Shown here: positions 54,448 to 62,766 of the stretch, in pieces
Numbering within the stretch: the first letter of the stretch is position 1
Layout of the letters: each line of letters opens with the position of its first letter
NCBI GenBank assembly: GCA_003133425.1
Contig: PKXI01000248.1
Location: 13,055-77,054 of the forward strand
DNA length: 64,000 nucleotides
Direction of reading: 5' to 3'
Source: Acidobacteriaceae bacterium
GTDB taxonomy: Bacteria > Acidobacteriota > Terriglobia > Terriglobales > Acidobacteriaceae
Notes under the pieces: model-generated
Database searches by the model: none
What the model was told of the DNA's origin: nothing
What the model saw: only the letters and a program-made list of their open reading frames with translations
Program-made: the position numbers and the translations under genes

Positions 54448-55368
54448 GGTTTAGCTGGTGCAGTGAGGGACTCTGTGATTCATGCCATTCTCTATCTAGG
54501 GTCCCCACAAAAGTCCCCACAGTTGCGAAGCTCAGGACTGAAACGATCAAACGCGATTGGGGCCGCCAGTAGTCCATAGGACGCACCACTGACCGTAAGT
54601 TGGGTTGGTGCTTGCGTTCCAGCCTTGCAGGCGCAGATGCAAATCGTGACAACGAGAGAAGTGCGGAATAACGGGCCAATCCGTGCATAATGACCTCGAC
54701 CTTTCCTTAATCAGGACCGCAGCTCCTTGAGAATGCGAAAAACGAAAGCAAATTGGAGACTCATTCTTCCGCCCTGACTCGCCTGAATCTTACGCTGTCC
54801 GCCGTCTGAGGTATTGCTAACAAGCCCTGGCTTCTCCACCTTCACTGCTATCTGGAGGCAGCTTCAGAGGACCGCAGCGCGAACAGACTCACCAATGCCG
54901 CAGCAGAGCAATCCCGCTCGATGAGATTTTCCGACTTTCCCGAGAGTGAGTCTTTCAACACCCCCCGGTCCTTCGCACTCAACAAGAGTCCAACGAACTT
55001 CACTCCCTGGGGTCCGGGTGGATTGCCACCAGTGCAACCTAAACCGCACGATTCACCTCCCCCTCCGGCGGAGCTATACTTTAGAACAATCTCGAACCCT
55101 TCGCGCAACTTTTGGGCCCTTCTAGTTTCAATGTGTTCGGAGCATCTATGAGCTTGCAGGCTTCAGCTCGTTGCGATATGTTCCGCGCGTTCTCTGAATT
55201 GCGGACGTTCCCGTTGTCCAATGCGACATCCTGTCGATTGGCGCCCACCTGCCCACAAATACCCGCGTACTCAGCGGTCCTTAGGAACAGATCGGGCGCG
55301 CATTGCCTGCCGGCGGCATTCCCGGCCTGCGCGTCTCAAACCCGATAATGCTATGAAGGAGAACGACC
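54448..55368. other. Long non-coding stretch inside the element
   Basis: About 920 bases. Reading frames here are short with no ribosome sites or domains. GTCCCCACA occurs twice near 54501-54521. The end supplies the ribosome site for the first Tat-type gene (GAAGGAGAACGACC). The cluster promoter should be here, though I could not choose one. Confidence 0.4.
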
Positions 55369-56430
55369 ATGTCCATTTCCCGACGTGATTTATTGACCGA
55401 GGCGCCGATCCTTGGTCTTCTTGCCGCAATCGCACCTGAACTCAACGCCGCACAGGCGGAGACTCCCAAGGACTCAAATGAGGATGCCCCGCACGACTCC
55501 TACGCATTCTGGAATGGCTTCTTCGATTCAGTGAGTCCAGATGTTCAAGGCTCGGGCCAAAAGGCGGCAACGCGCGGCCCGGCGGATCAATTGCCCGATC
55601 CTGGCGTTCAGACGCAATATCTGCACTACAAGAGTGACGAGAAGAAACTGCGCTATGCCACGGAGATCGGCGAGGGAGAGTTGCTTGATCATGACGCCGA
55701 CGTGGCTGTTGGCATCTCGCTTTCGCAGTACCGGCCTGCAATCGGCAGCACTGGGGCCAACGAGCACGCAGGGCAACTCCGCGTCGATACCACACAGATC
55801 TACCCCTTCAGGAATCTCCTTTCGCCGCTGGCATGGACGTCGATTGCCTCAGTGATCACAGGAAAAGGGGGCTTTGTTTCGCTCGACCACTTGGGTCTCA
55901 AAACAGACGAGGCGGCACAGGGAACGAGCAAGATTCTGCTCACGAAAGGCACCGGAAAGATAGCGGTCAACATCTCCAAGGCACCACAAACTTCAATGTT
56001 CGTGAAGGCGCTCAATATCATCATGCAGGGGCTGAAAACCGCGGCGCCATTGGTTTCACTGCCTGCCATCAGCGTGCCGGCTCTTAGCGCGTTTACGCAG
56101 ACGATGAGTTATTGGGAAGATCGAACACGATTTATCATGGCAGGCAATCTCACCTCAGCCGTGGCTACCCGTCAGGCGCTGAAAGATCCTAAACGTGAGA
56201 GTCCATACATCGGCCTGATCTCCGGTGACTACCTGATGTTCGCGCAGCAACATGCTGACTCGCTGACCAAGGAGATGGGAAACCTCGACCTGGTGCAGGG
56301 TTACCTGGTGCGCAAAGATGCCGATCAGGATTTGCCTCTGCAGACTCGCGCGATGAGCGCCGTCCCCGATGTTTCGTACTTTTCCATACGTGTGAGTGTG
56401 AAGGCACTCGACTCGTCATCTTCGAGCTAA
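55369..56430 (+). CDS. Tat-exported protein of unknown function, paralogue 1
   Basis: 353 residues. GAAGGAG lies about seven bases before the ATG. The N-terminus MSISRRDLLTEAPILGLLAA has a twin-arginine motif (S-R-R-D-L-L) and a moderate hydrophobic core ending near NAAQA, suggesting export as a folded protein. The mature part begins HDSYAFWNGFFDSVSP. Other blocks shared with paralogue 2 are QYLHYKSDEKKLRYATEIG, AQGTSKILLTKGTGKIAVNI, PAISVPALSAFTQTMSYWED and LDLVQGYLVRKDAD. No cysteine-based metal site or known catalytic motif seen; no family recognised. First of four same-strand genes leading to the TPR-CHAT gene. Confidence 0.75.
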   Translation: MSISRRDLLTEAPILGLLAAIAPELNAAQAETPKDSNEDAPHDSYAFWNGFFDSVSPDVQGSGQKAATRGPADQLPDPGVQTQYLHYKSDEKKLRYATEIGEGELLDHDADVAVGISLSQYRPAIGSTGANEHAGQLRVDTTQIYPFRNLLSPLAWTSIASVITGKGGFVSLDHLGLKTDEAAQGTSKILLTKGTGKIAVNISKAPQTSMFVKALNIIMQGLKTAAPLVSLPAISVPALSAFTQTMSYWEDRTRFIMAGNLTSAVATRQALKDPKRESPYIGLISGDYLMFAQQHADSLTKEMGNLDLVQGYLVRKDADQDLPLQTRAMSAVPDVSYFSIRVSVKALDSSSSS

Positions 56431-56560
56431 ACGCCAAGGCACTGCCAAGACACAACAATCAAAGAATCTCAACGGACACAACCAAATGAACGCAATGCGC
56501 CGCTGCTGTGGTCAACCAATTCGCATAGTAGGGCCTGCGATCTTTTGAAGGAGAACGACC

Positions 56561-57718
56561 ATGTCCATTTCTCGACGCGCATTTGTAACTAATACCTCAG
56601 CCCTCAGTCTGCTTGTGGCGCTTCTACCCGACCTTGCGGCCGCGCAAAGCGCAGCCTCGCAGGCTGCTCCAGAGGATACGCCGCACGACTCCTATGATTT
56701 CTGGAATGGTTTTTTCGACTCGGTGAATCCACTCAGCCACAACTATGGGCAAAAGGCCGCCTCGCGAGGACCGAAAGATCAGCTTCCCGATCCGAAAGCG
56801 GAGACTCAGTATCTGCACTATCGGAGCGACACGAAAAGGCTGCGCTATGCCACCGATATTGGGAAAGAGGAATTGCTGGACCACGAGGGTGATGTGGCCG
56901 TAAGTGTCGCTCTCTCGCAATACCGACCCGAAAACGGCGACAGCGCCGCCAACGCGCGTGCAGCGCAGCTTCGCGTCGATACTTGCCAGATACATCCATA
57001 CATGAACATCATCGCTCCGCTGGCATGGACGGCCATTGCATCGCTGACGCCAGACAAGGCAGGCAATGTTTCGCTCGAACAGTTGGGATTCAGAAACCCT
57101 CAGGCAACACAGGGCACCAGCAAGATCCTGCTAACGCAGGGCACGGGAAAACTGGCTGTTAATGTCTCAAAGGCTGCAAGCACTTCAGTGTTTGTGAAAG
57201 CTCTCAACATAATGATGCAGGGGGCAAAGGTGATTGCCCCCATGGTTACCTTGCCGGCAATCAGCGTACCGGCACTCAGCGCTTTTACTGAAGTTCTCAG
57301 TTATTGGGAAGATCGCACGCGATTCATTATGGCTGGCAATCTGACTACCGCCGTGGCTACCCAGTCGGCGTTTGGCGATCCCGATCGGGAAGATCGCTAT
57401 CTGGGATTGCTCTCCGCCGACTACCTGATGGTGCCGCAGGATCATACAGAGGAGTTGGCGAAGGAGCTGCCCAACCTGGACCTGGTGCAGGGCTACCTGG
57501 TGCGGAAGGATGCGGATCCAAATCTGCCGTTGTCGGCGCGCGCTGCGAGCGCTGTCCCTGGAATCACGTACGCTTCAATGCAAGTAAGTGTGGAACCGCT
57601 CGACGTCTCATCCACGGATAAACACTCTGCCGGCGGGAGTGACACTGAGTCTTCTGAAACCCGAAGCGGCAAATCACAGAGTAGCGGCAAAGCGCAAAAA
57701 GGCGGGAAGAAAAAATAA
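56561..57718 (+). CDS. Tat-exported protein of unknown function, paralogue 2
   Basis: 385 residues, closely related to the previous gene along its length (by eye about two thirds identical in the conserved blocks). The 20 bases before and around its ATG (GAAGGAGAACGACCATGTCC) are identical to those of paralogue 1, showing a recent tandem duplication including the ribosome site. N-terminus MSISRRAFVTNTSALSLLVA is a twin-arginine signal. Unlike paralogue 1 it has an added C-terminal tail of about 35 residues rich in Ser, Gly and Lys (GKSQSSGKAQKGGKKK), perhaps for surface or polyanion contact. No function assigned. Confidence 0.75.
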   Translation: MSISRRAFVTNTSALSLLVALLPDLAAAQSAASQAAPEDTPHDSYDFWNGFFDSVNPLSHNYGQKAASRGPKDQLPDPKAETQYLHYRSDTKRLRYATDIGKEELLDHEGDVAVSVALSQYRPENGDSAANARAAQLRVDTCQIHPYMNIIAPLAWTAIASLTPDKAGNVSLEQLGFRNPQATQGTSKILLTQGTGKLAVNVSKAASTSVFVKALNIMMQGAKVIAPMVTLPAISVPALSAFTEVLSYWEDRTRFIMAGNLTTAVATQSAFGDPDREDRYLGLLSADYLMVPQDHTEELAKELPNLDLVQGYLVRKDADPNLPLSARAASAVPGITYASMQVSVEPLDVSSTDKHSAGGSDTESSETRSGKSQSSGKAQKGGKKK

Positions 57719-57819
57719 TGACCGATTCTTCTCCCTGGAGTCGGCATGTAGAGCCGGGGGAAGGCCGTCATGGCGCCAATCATGAACTCGAAAAGGAAAC
57801 CTGCTGCTGATCGGGGCGG

Positions 57820-58668
57820 ATGATGAAGGGCTGGAAGAATTTCGGACTCATTGGATTGTGTTTGATGGCCATCCTTGTGATCCCTGTCAGTGCATTCTCT
57901 TCCCAGACAAAGATTGACTTCTCTTCCTTAGATCCCAACCAACCTTACAGGCTGTCGGGCACACTCTACCTACCGGAAAAAGCTTCGAGTCCGGTGCCTG
58001 CCATCATTCTGGTTCATGGCACCATGGGCATCGACCAGCGCGGCGAGCTTTATCGACAGCCGCTCCTCGATGTGGGAATCGGGATCTTCGAAGTCGACTT
58101 CAAGACTGGGATTTTCAGAGGCCCCATTGACCGGCCAAAGCCTGACGTCTTTTTGCCGATGGCCTTCGCCGCGCTCAAAGAATTGCGAAAACTATCCTCC
58201 GTCGATCCCAACCGAATCGGAATCATGGGCTTTTCTCTGGGTGGCAACATAGCTTTGAGAACAGCCATGGAAACAAACGTTGAGAAATGGATGGGAGACG
58301 ACAAGGGATTTGTCGCATTTGTCATGTTCTATCCGGTGTGCAACCACTTCACAAAAGAGTTTGAGCAAAGCGGCAGCCAACTCACCGGCCGCCCGATGAT
58401 CATCTTCTATGGGACCGAGGACGCTTTCGGCGAGGACAAGGCTGTTCCCGAACTCAAAAGCACGCTGGCAAAGAAGTACCACTTTCAGCTGACCACAGTT
58501 GAATATGCGGGAGCAACTCATGGATTCAACCTCGATTCGCCCGAGATGACCGCATACGACCCGGCTGCCAAGGGAATGAGGGTCCACATTAAATGGGACG
58601 CCGAAGCAGCAAACGATTCAGTAATCAAAGTGGTGGCATTCCTTCGTGAAAACCTGGCTGCCAAATGA
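57820..58668 (+). CDS. Dienelactone-hydrolase-like alpha/beta hydrolase, exported
   Basis: 282 residues. N-terminal signal peptide (FGLIGLCLMAILVIPVSAFS). Alpha/beta hydrolase features: HGTMGIDQRG oxyanion loop, nucleophile elbow GFSLGGN with Ser139, FYGTEDAF with the acid, and ATHGF with His234. The family normally uses Cys (dienelactone hydrolase) or Ser; here Ser. It ends with the helix NDSVIKVVAFLRENL. 101 bases after paralogue 2 and 85 before the TPR-CHAT gene, on the same strand. Substrate unknown. Confidence 0.85.
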   Translation: MMKGWKNFGLIGLCLMAILVIPVSAFSSQTKIDFSSLDPNQPYRLSGTLYLPEKASSPVPAIILVHGTMGIDQRGELYRQPLLDVGIGIFEVDFKTGIFRGPIDRPKPDVFLPMAFAALKELRKLSSVDPNRIGIMGFSLGGNIALRTAMETNVEKWMGDDKGFVAFVMFYPVCNHFTKEFEQSGSQLTGRPMIIFYGTEDAFGEDKAVPELKSTLAKKYHFQLTTVEYAGATHGFNLDSPEMTAYDPAAKGMRVHIKWDAEAANDSVIKVVAFLRENLAAK

Positions 58669-58753
58669 TCAATGCCAATTGATTGGAGTCGTGCAGAAGA
58701 AGTGAGACTGACTGACCAACCCAGCGCCAACCCCGTATGACGGAAGGTGAAAG

Positions 58754-61700
58754 ATGAATCTGGCGCACAGATTCCGATTGATTGCATGCATAAGCTTTGG
58801 GCTGCTCGTGGCAACAGAAGCCCGCACGCAGAGTTCCCCAGTGCAAGATCAGATCAAGCTGCATGAACAGATCCTGGCTGAAAAACGTGCGGCGCGACAG
58901 GTGCAGGAGGAAGGACTCGAGCTGATTACGCTCGGCTATCTGTACCGGCAAGCTGGCCAGATGCGAAAGGCGATGGAGGACCTCAACGAAGCCCTCGCTA
59001 TTGAACAGAGCGCAGACAATCAGCCCGGCGTGGCCATGACACAAAACACCTTGGGTCGTGTATATAGCGACCTGGGTCAGCAGCACCAGGCACTTTCGCG
59101 CTTCAATGAGGCTATTGCTATTTGGCGCAGATTGAGGATCCGGCAGGCGGAAGCGAACACTCTCAGCAACATTGGCAGAGCCTATAACGATTTGGGCCAA
59201 CGGGATGTGGCCCTCAAGGAGCTGAACGAAGCGCTCGCGATCTGGCACGAACTCGACACCGGGCAAGTCGGGCCCAGACTCAGCAACAGAGACAAGCTGC
59301 ACGACCTGGGGCAGCTAAGGAATCTGAGGGCACTGATTGAATCGCTCCCTTTGGACTTGCGTGAAGCTGGCGGCCGCGCCGGCGAGGCGAACACGCTGGA
59401 CAATCTTGGAGAGACATACTCCGCCATGGGAAGGGGGCAGGAGGCCTTCAAATACTTCAACCAGGCAATTGCCATCTGGCGCGAAGTGGGAGAGCTGGGC
59501 GGCGAGGCACTTACCTTGAACAGCATGGGCAGGACGTTCGCTGATCTCGGGCAAAAGCAGAAATCCCTGGATGCTTATGCCCAGGCGCTGTCGATTTCGC
59601 GCAAAATCGGCAACCGGCAGGTCGAAGCGCTGACCCTCAACAACACTGGCCGGCTTTTTCGTGATCTGGGGCAACACCAGACGGCTCTCGACTACTTCAA
59701 CCAGGCTCTGCCCATTTGGCGCGAAATTGGAAATCGAATCGGTGAGGGATTGGCTCTCAACGATATTGGCAGGGCTTATGCCGACATGGGTCAGCCGCAA
59801 AAGGCACTGGATTACAGCGGACAGGCGCTGCCTATCTGGCGGGAAACTGGAACCCGGCGCGGAGAAGCGATGACCCTCAACAATATGGGAAGGGATTGTT
59901 CCAACCTGGGAGAAATAGACAAAGCCCTGAAATACGACAGCGATGCCCTTCCCATCTGGCATGAGGTCGAGGACCGGCGTGGCGAGGCGCTGGCGATGAT
60001 GACCATCGGGTGGGCGTACTCGGCGCGGAACCAGCCGGAAAAAGCTCTGGCTAGCGAACTGGCGGCATTGTCTTTGGCAAAGGCCGCGGGCGATCCGGAG
60101 ATTCAAGGCGGCATTGAAACCACGCTGATGATCGGCTTCCGCGATCAGCATCGCCACGAGGACGCGATCTTCTTTGGGATGGATGCGGTGAGCGCATTCC
60201 AGCAGATTCGCAAGAACATCTCGGAGATGGACAAGGGCCTGCAAGCAGGATTCGCGCAATCCAAGTCGATGACCTATCGTGTGCTTGCGGAAATTCTGAT
60301 TGAAGCCGGCCGGCTCGGCGAAGCCGAGGATATTCTCGACCTGCTCAAGGAGCAGGAGTTGATGGACATTGTGCGCACAGCCACCGCTGATACCGCGGCT
60401 AGAATCGAACCCTTGAAGCTCACCCGCGCACAGCAAAAGGCGCAAAGCGACATGGTGGATTTAGAAAAGACAGCCATGGTTTATGAGCAGGCCAGTGTGG
60501 AGGCAGCCGGCCTGCAGGCCAAGGGTTCGCGCACACCAGAGGAGGAGGCCCAACTCAAACAATTGAGCGCAAACATGGAGCAGGAAAGCGCGGCGATCCT
60601 GTCCTCATTCACCAGCACCATCGATTCGGACCTGGCGCAGAGATCAGACGCTCAGGCAGATGGAGCTGCGCACGACGATCAGTCCGCGCCGAGCTATCTG
60701 CAGAATACGCTGACAAAATTGGGCCCCCACGTATTGGGTATCCGGCTACTGCTGGGCAAAGATCACACCTATGAGATTGTGGTCAGGGCCAACGCAAGAA
60801 AGGAGTTCGAGTTGCAGGCCACTCCCGCCGAAGTGCGCAGTAAGGCACTTGAGGTACTCAAGGTTTTGCGCGCACGCAATTCCGATCCCAGGCCAAAGTT
60901 GGCCGAACTGTATGCCATGGTTGTGGCGCCAGTCGAAGAAGAGTTGAAGACGCTTGAAGGGCAGCCTCCCGCACACGGTGCTGTTCCCACGCTGCTCTGG
61001 TCGCTCGACGACGCATTGCGCTACTTGCCGATTGGCGCGCTCTATGATGGCCACCACTACATGATAGAGCGCTTCAATAACGTCCTCTTTACGCCGGAGA
61101 GTTACGGTCATATGACGGATTCACCGCTTACGAATGGGATTAAACCCAGCGTTCTGGCAATGGGCCTGTCAAAGAGCTACGGTGGGCTGCCGCCGCTGCC
61201 TGGTGTAATGCCAGAGCTGGATTCAGTGGTCCACGACCCCGCGGTGCCTGAATCACATGGACCGATGGAGGGAAAGCTGCTGCCTAATGAACAGTTCACG
61301 CTGGCTGCACTGAAAGCGGAGCTCAGCGAAGGCAACGGCTTCTCCGTAGTGCATATTGCCAGCCATTTCGTCGTGGAAGCGGGCGACGGCGAGGAACCGT
61401 ACTTGATGCTCGGCGGAGAGAACGGTGGAGACGCGAATGGGTTCGCATGGAATCTCTCGAATATGGAGAATTCCCCGGTCACCTTTCACGGCACCAGGCT
61501 TCTAACGCTCTCGGCGTGCAGTACGGCGAGAGACTACACCTCCAGAAACGGCTTGGAGATGGATAGTCTGGGCATGGTTGCTCAGCAGAAGGATGCCGAA
61601 GCGGTGCTGGCCACGCTCTGGGATGTAAACGACGCCAGTACGAGCCGGTTAATGAGCGATTTCTATGGCCGTTGGGTCAAGAATCCTGCCGCGGGAAAAG

Positions 61701-61876
61701 CGGAGGCGTTGCGCCAGGCGCAGCTTGCATTCCTGCATGGGCCTGCCGTTGCTGCGAAGTCAGGAAGCGGGCGGGGATTTGAAATCGCGCAAGAGTCGTC
61801 ATCAGAGACGCATAATGCCGGTTATTCTCATCCGTTCTATTGGGCTCCATTTGTCTTGATCGGCAACTATCAGTAG
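58754..61876 (+). CDS. Exported TPR-CHAT protein (caspase-like protease candidate)
   Basis: 1,040 residues. A signal peptide (FRLIACISFGLLVATEA) suggests export. Residues of about 50-460 hold about ten tetratricopeptide repeats of the 40-residue, G-R-x-x-x-D-L-G-Q type (for example NTLGRVYSDLGQQHQAL, TGRLFRDLGQHQTALDYFNQ), with one irregular insertion at about 175-215. A helical region of about 180 residues follows. The C-terminal CHAT domain (residues of about 640-1040) has the catalytic His871 in VVHIASHF and Cys922 in LLTLSACST, then GMVAQQKDAEAVLATLWDVND and the closing HPFYWAPFVLIGNY. CHAT domains belong to the caspase clan; the TPR probably binds a partner. AGGTGA-type ribosome site is weak. 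Last of the four cargo genes. Confidence 0.9.
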   Translation: MNLAHRFRLIACISFGLLVATEARTQSSPVQDQIKLHEQILAEKRAARQVQEEGLELITLGYLYRQAGQMRKAMEDLNEALAIEQSADNQPGVAMTQNTLGRVYSDLGQQHQALSRFNEAIAIWRRLRIRQAEANTLSNIGRAYNDLGQRDVALKELNEALAIWHELDTGQVGPRLSNRDKLHDLGQLRNLRALIESLPLDLREAGGRAGEANTLDNLGETYSAMGRGQEAFKYFNQAIAIWREVGELGGEALTLNSMGRTFADLGQKQKSLDAYAQALSISRKIGNRQVEALTLNNTGRLFRDLGQHQTALDYFNQALPIWREIGNRIGEGLALNDIGRAYADMGQPQKALDYSGQALPIWRETGTRRGEAMTLNNMGRDCSNLGEIDKALKYDSDALPIWHEVEDRRGEALAMMTIGWAYSARNQPEKALASELAALSLAKAAGDPEIQGGIETTLMIGFRDQHRHEDAIFFGMDAVSAFQQIRKNISEMDKGLQAGFAQSKSMTYRVLAEILIEAGRLGEAEDILDLLKEQELMDIVRTATADTAARIEPLKLTRAQQKAQSDMVDLEKTAMVYEQASVEAAGLQAKGSRTPEEEAQLKQLSANMEQESAAILSSFTSTIDSDLAQRSDAQADGAAHDDQSAPSYLQNTLTKLGPHVLGIRLLLGKDHTYEIVVRANARKEFELQATPAEVRSKALEVLKVLRARNSDPRPKLAELYAMVVAPVEEELKTLEGQPPAHGAVPTLLWSLDDALRYLPIGALYDGHHYMIERFNNVLFTPESYGHMTDSPLTNGIKPSVLAMGLSKSYGGLPPLPGVMPELDSVVHDPAVPESHGPMEGKLLPNEQFTLAALKAELSEGNGFSVVHIASHFVVEAGDGEEPYLMLGGENGGDANGFAWNLSNMENSPVTFHGTRLLTLSACSTARDYTSRNGLEMDSLGMVAQQKDAEAVLATLWDVNDASTSRLMSDFYGRWVKNPAAGKAEALRQAQLAFLHGPAVAAKSGSGRGFEIAQESSSETHNAGYSHPFYWAPFVLIGNYQ

Positions 61877-61916
61877 CTTCGCAATGGTTAGGCCAGTAGC
61901 TTCGCAATGGTTAGGC
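61871..61916. repeat. Perfect 23-bp tandem duplication at CHAT stop codon
   Basis: The unit beginning CAGTAGCTTCGCAATGG and ending TTAGGC occurs at 61871-61893 and directly again at 61894-61916. It begins with the last codon and stop of the CHAT gene, so the stop codon context is duplicated downstream. Confidence 0.8.
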
Positions 61917-62047
61917 CCCATTTCGCCAATTCCCATAGCCCTTGCTCACATTCCGGCGGGGTGGATTGTCTAGGCCGAGAATACGGCCCTCAATTCCGCT
62001 CTCCGAAGCACCAGTCTTCCAATCAGGTCTCCACGAGCGTTTTCATT

Positions 62048-62148
62048 TCAGGCTGCCGCGCCGACTTTCTGTCCTTTCAACTCGTTGATGTTCACCGAGG
62101 GACAAACTTCCTTGGCGATCTCGCAGAGATGCTTGTGGCGCGTCAGTT
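62048..62148 (-). pseudogene. Unidentified gene remnant
   Basis: The reverse strand reads LTRHKHLCEIAKEVCPSVNI followed by NELKGQKVGAAA and TGA. The composition and end look like a real protein C-terminus, but only about 32 residues remain, with an in-frame stop just before. Family not recognised. Confidence 0.35.
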
Positions 62149-62161
62149 AGACCAGTTCAGC

Positions 62162-62290
62162 TCAATACCCCCAATACTCGTGGCGGACGGGCAGTTGATT
62201 TAATTGATCCCGGCGCAACCGCCGGCTCGGCATGAATCGGTCCATCAGAGCGATGAAGTGGGCGTTGTGCGTCGGCTCCTGTATGCGGAT
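62162..62290 (-). pseudogene. YgjP-like (DUF45/M48-type) metalloprotease C-terminal remnant
   Basis: The reverse strand reads EPTHNAHFIALMDRFMPSRR, then LRRDQLNQLPVRHEYWGY and TGA. The pattern T-H-N-x-x-F-x-x-L-M-D-x-x-M-P and the LN-x-LPVRHE end match the C-terminus of YgjP-like metal-dependent hydrolases, which often accompany type I restriction systems. The HExxH part is gone. Confidence 0.6.
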
Positions 62291-62511
62291 AAATCTACCT
62301 GCCCCTCCCCGTGAAGCCATCCAACACTTGAAACGGAGCGGTCATAGACGTAGGGCAAGCCGAGTCAGAAAGAATGATCTGCAACCTTTCCGTCTTCTGT
62401 CCGGGAACTGGGACCAAAGTGACCCAATTGGGGGGCAGCGGCACGAGCGGGATTGGTAACGTCTTGTTGGTTTAATTGGTTCGTGTTGTTCCGCATTGGG
62501 GCTAGTTTTCC

Positions 62512-62557
62512 ATTCATAACCCGTAGGTCGGCAGTTCGATCCTGCCCTCCGCCACCA
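62512..62557 (+). other. Attachment-site duplicate of the tRNA 3' end (attR-like)
   Basis: 44 of 46 bases match the 3' end of the tRNA gene at 53710-53755, from ATTCATAACCC through to CCGCCACCA. The 5' half of the tRNA is absent, so it cannot be a functional tRNA. Confidence 0.8.
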
Positions 62558-62766
62558 GTTCTGAGCAACGACACACGAAGAAGTCCCAAACCCGCTCCGC
62601 CGGCACGTCTACGCGTATCTGTGTGGCCTTGCCCTCCGTAAGCAGATCCTCAAGAGAAACTTATACCAGTATCTCCGCCGCCAATAGACCGCGTGAGCAA
62701 TTCTCCTGTTTACTCGGGCCAACGTGCGCACCAGCGCTACACTCAAGAGGAGATTATCCTTTCCCT

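Larger units (their letters stand above)
61917..62511. other. Right-end intergenic zone of the element
   Basis: About 600 bases between the CHAT gene and the right attachment repeat. Apart from the two minus-strand remnants at 62048 and 62162 nothing coding can be supported. An apparent minus-strand frame over the attachment site is only the antisense of tRNA sequence. Confidence 0.5.
53710..62557 (+). mobile_element. Decayed integrative element in tRNA gene (about 8.8 kb)
   Basis: Bounded by direct repeats of the tRNA 3' part: 53710-53755 within the intact tRNA and 62512-62557 (35 identical bases, then two swapped bases, then CCGCCACCA). Crossing at the anticodon loop is typical of tyrosine recombinases, and the tail of one lies 114 bases inside the left end. 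The cargo is two Tat-exported paralogues, a hydrolase and a TPR-CHAT protein, with remnant genes at both ends. It is no longer self-mobile, because its integrase is reduced to about 31 residues. Confidence 0.75.

Noticed and set aside
54848..55108. 86-codon minus-strand frame in the element
   Set aside because: No convincing start, and both strands are open by composition; no homology recognised, so it is not listed as a gene.
53679..62557. Active prophage or conjugative element
   Set aside because: No capsid, relaxase, type IV secretion or intact integrase gene exists between the tRNA repeats.
62365..62589. Minus-strand frame containing QDRTADLRVMN
   Set aside because: This is the antisense of the tRNA 3' end; such spurious proteins appear in many databases. 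It supports the attachment-site reading, not a gene.
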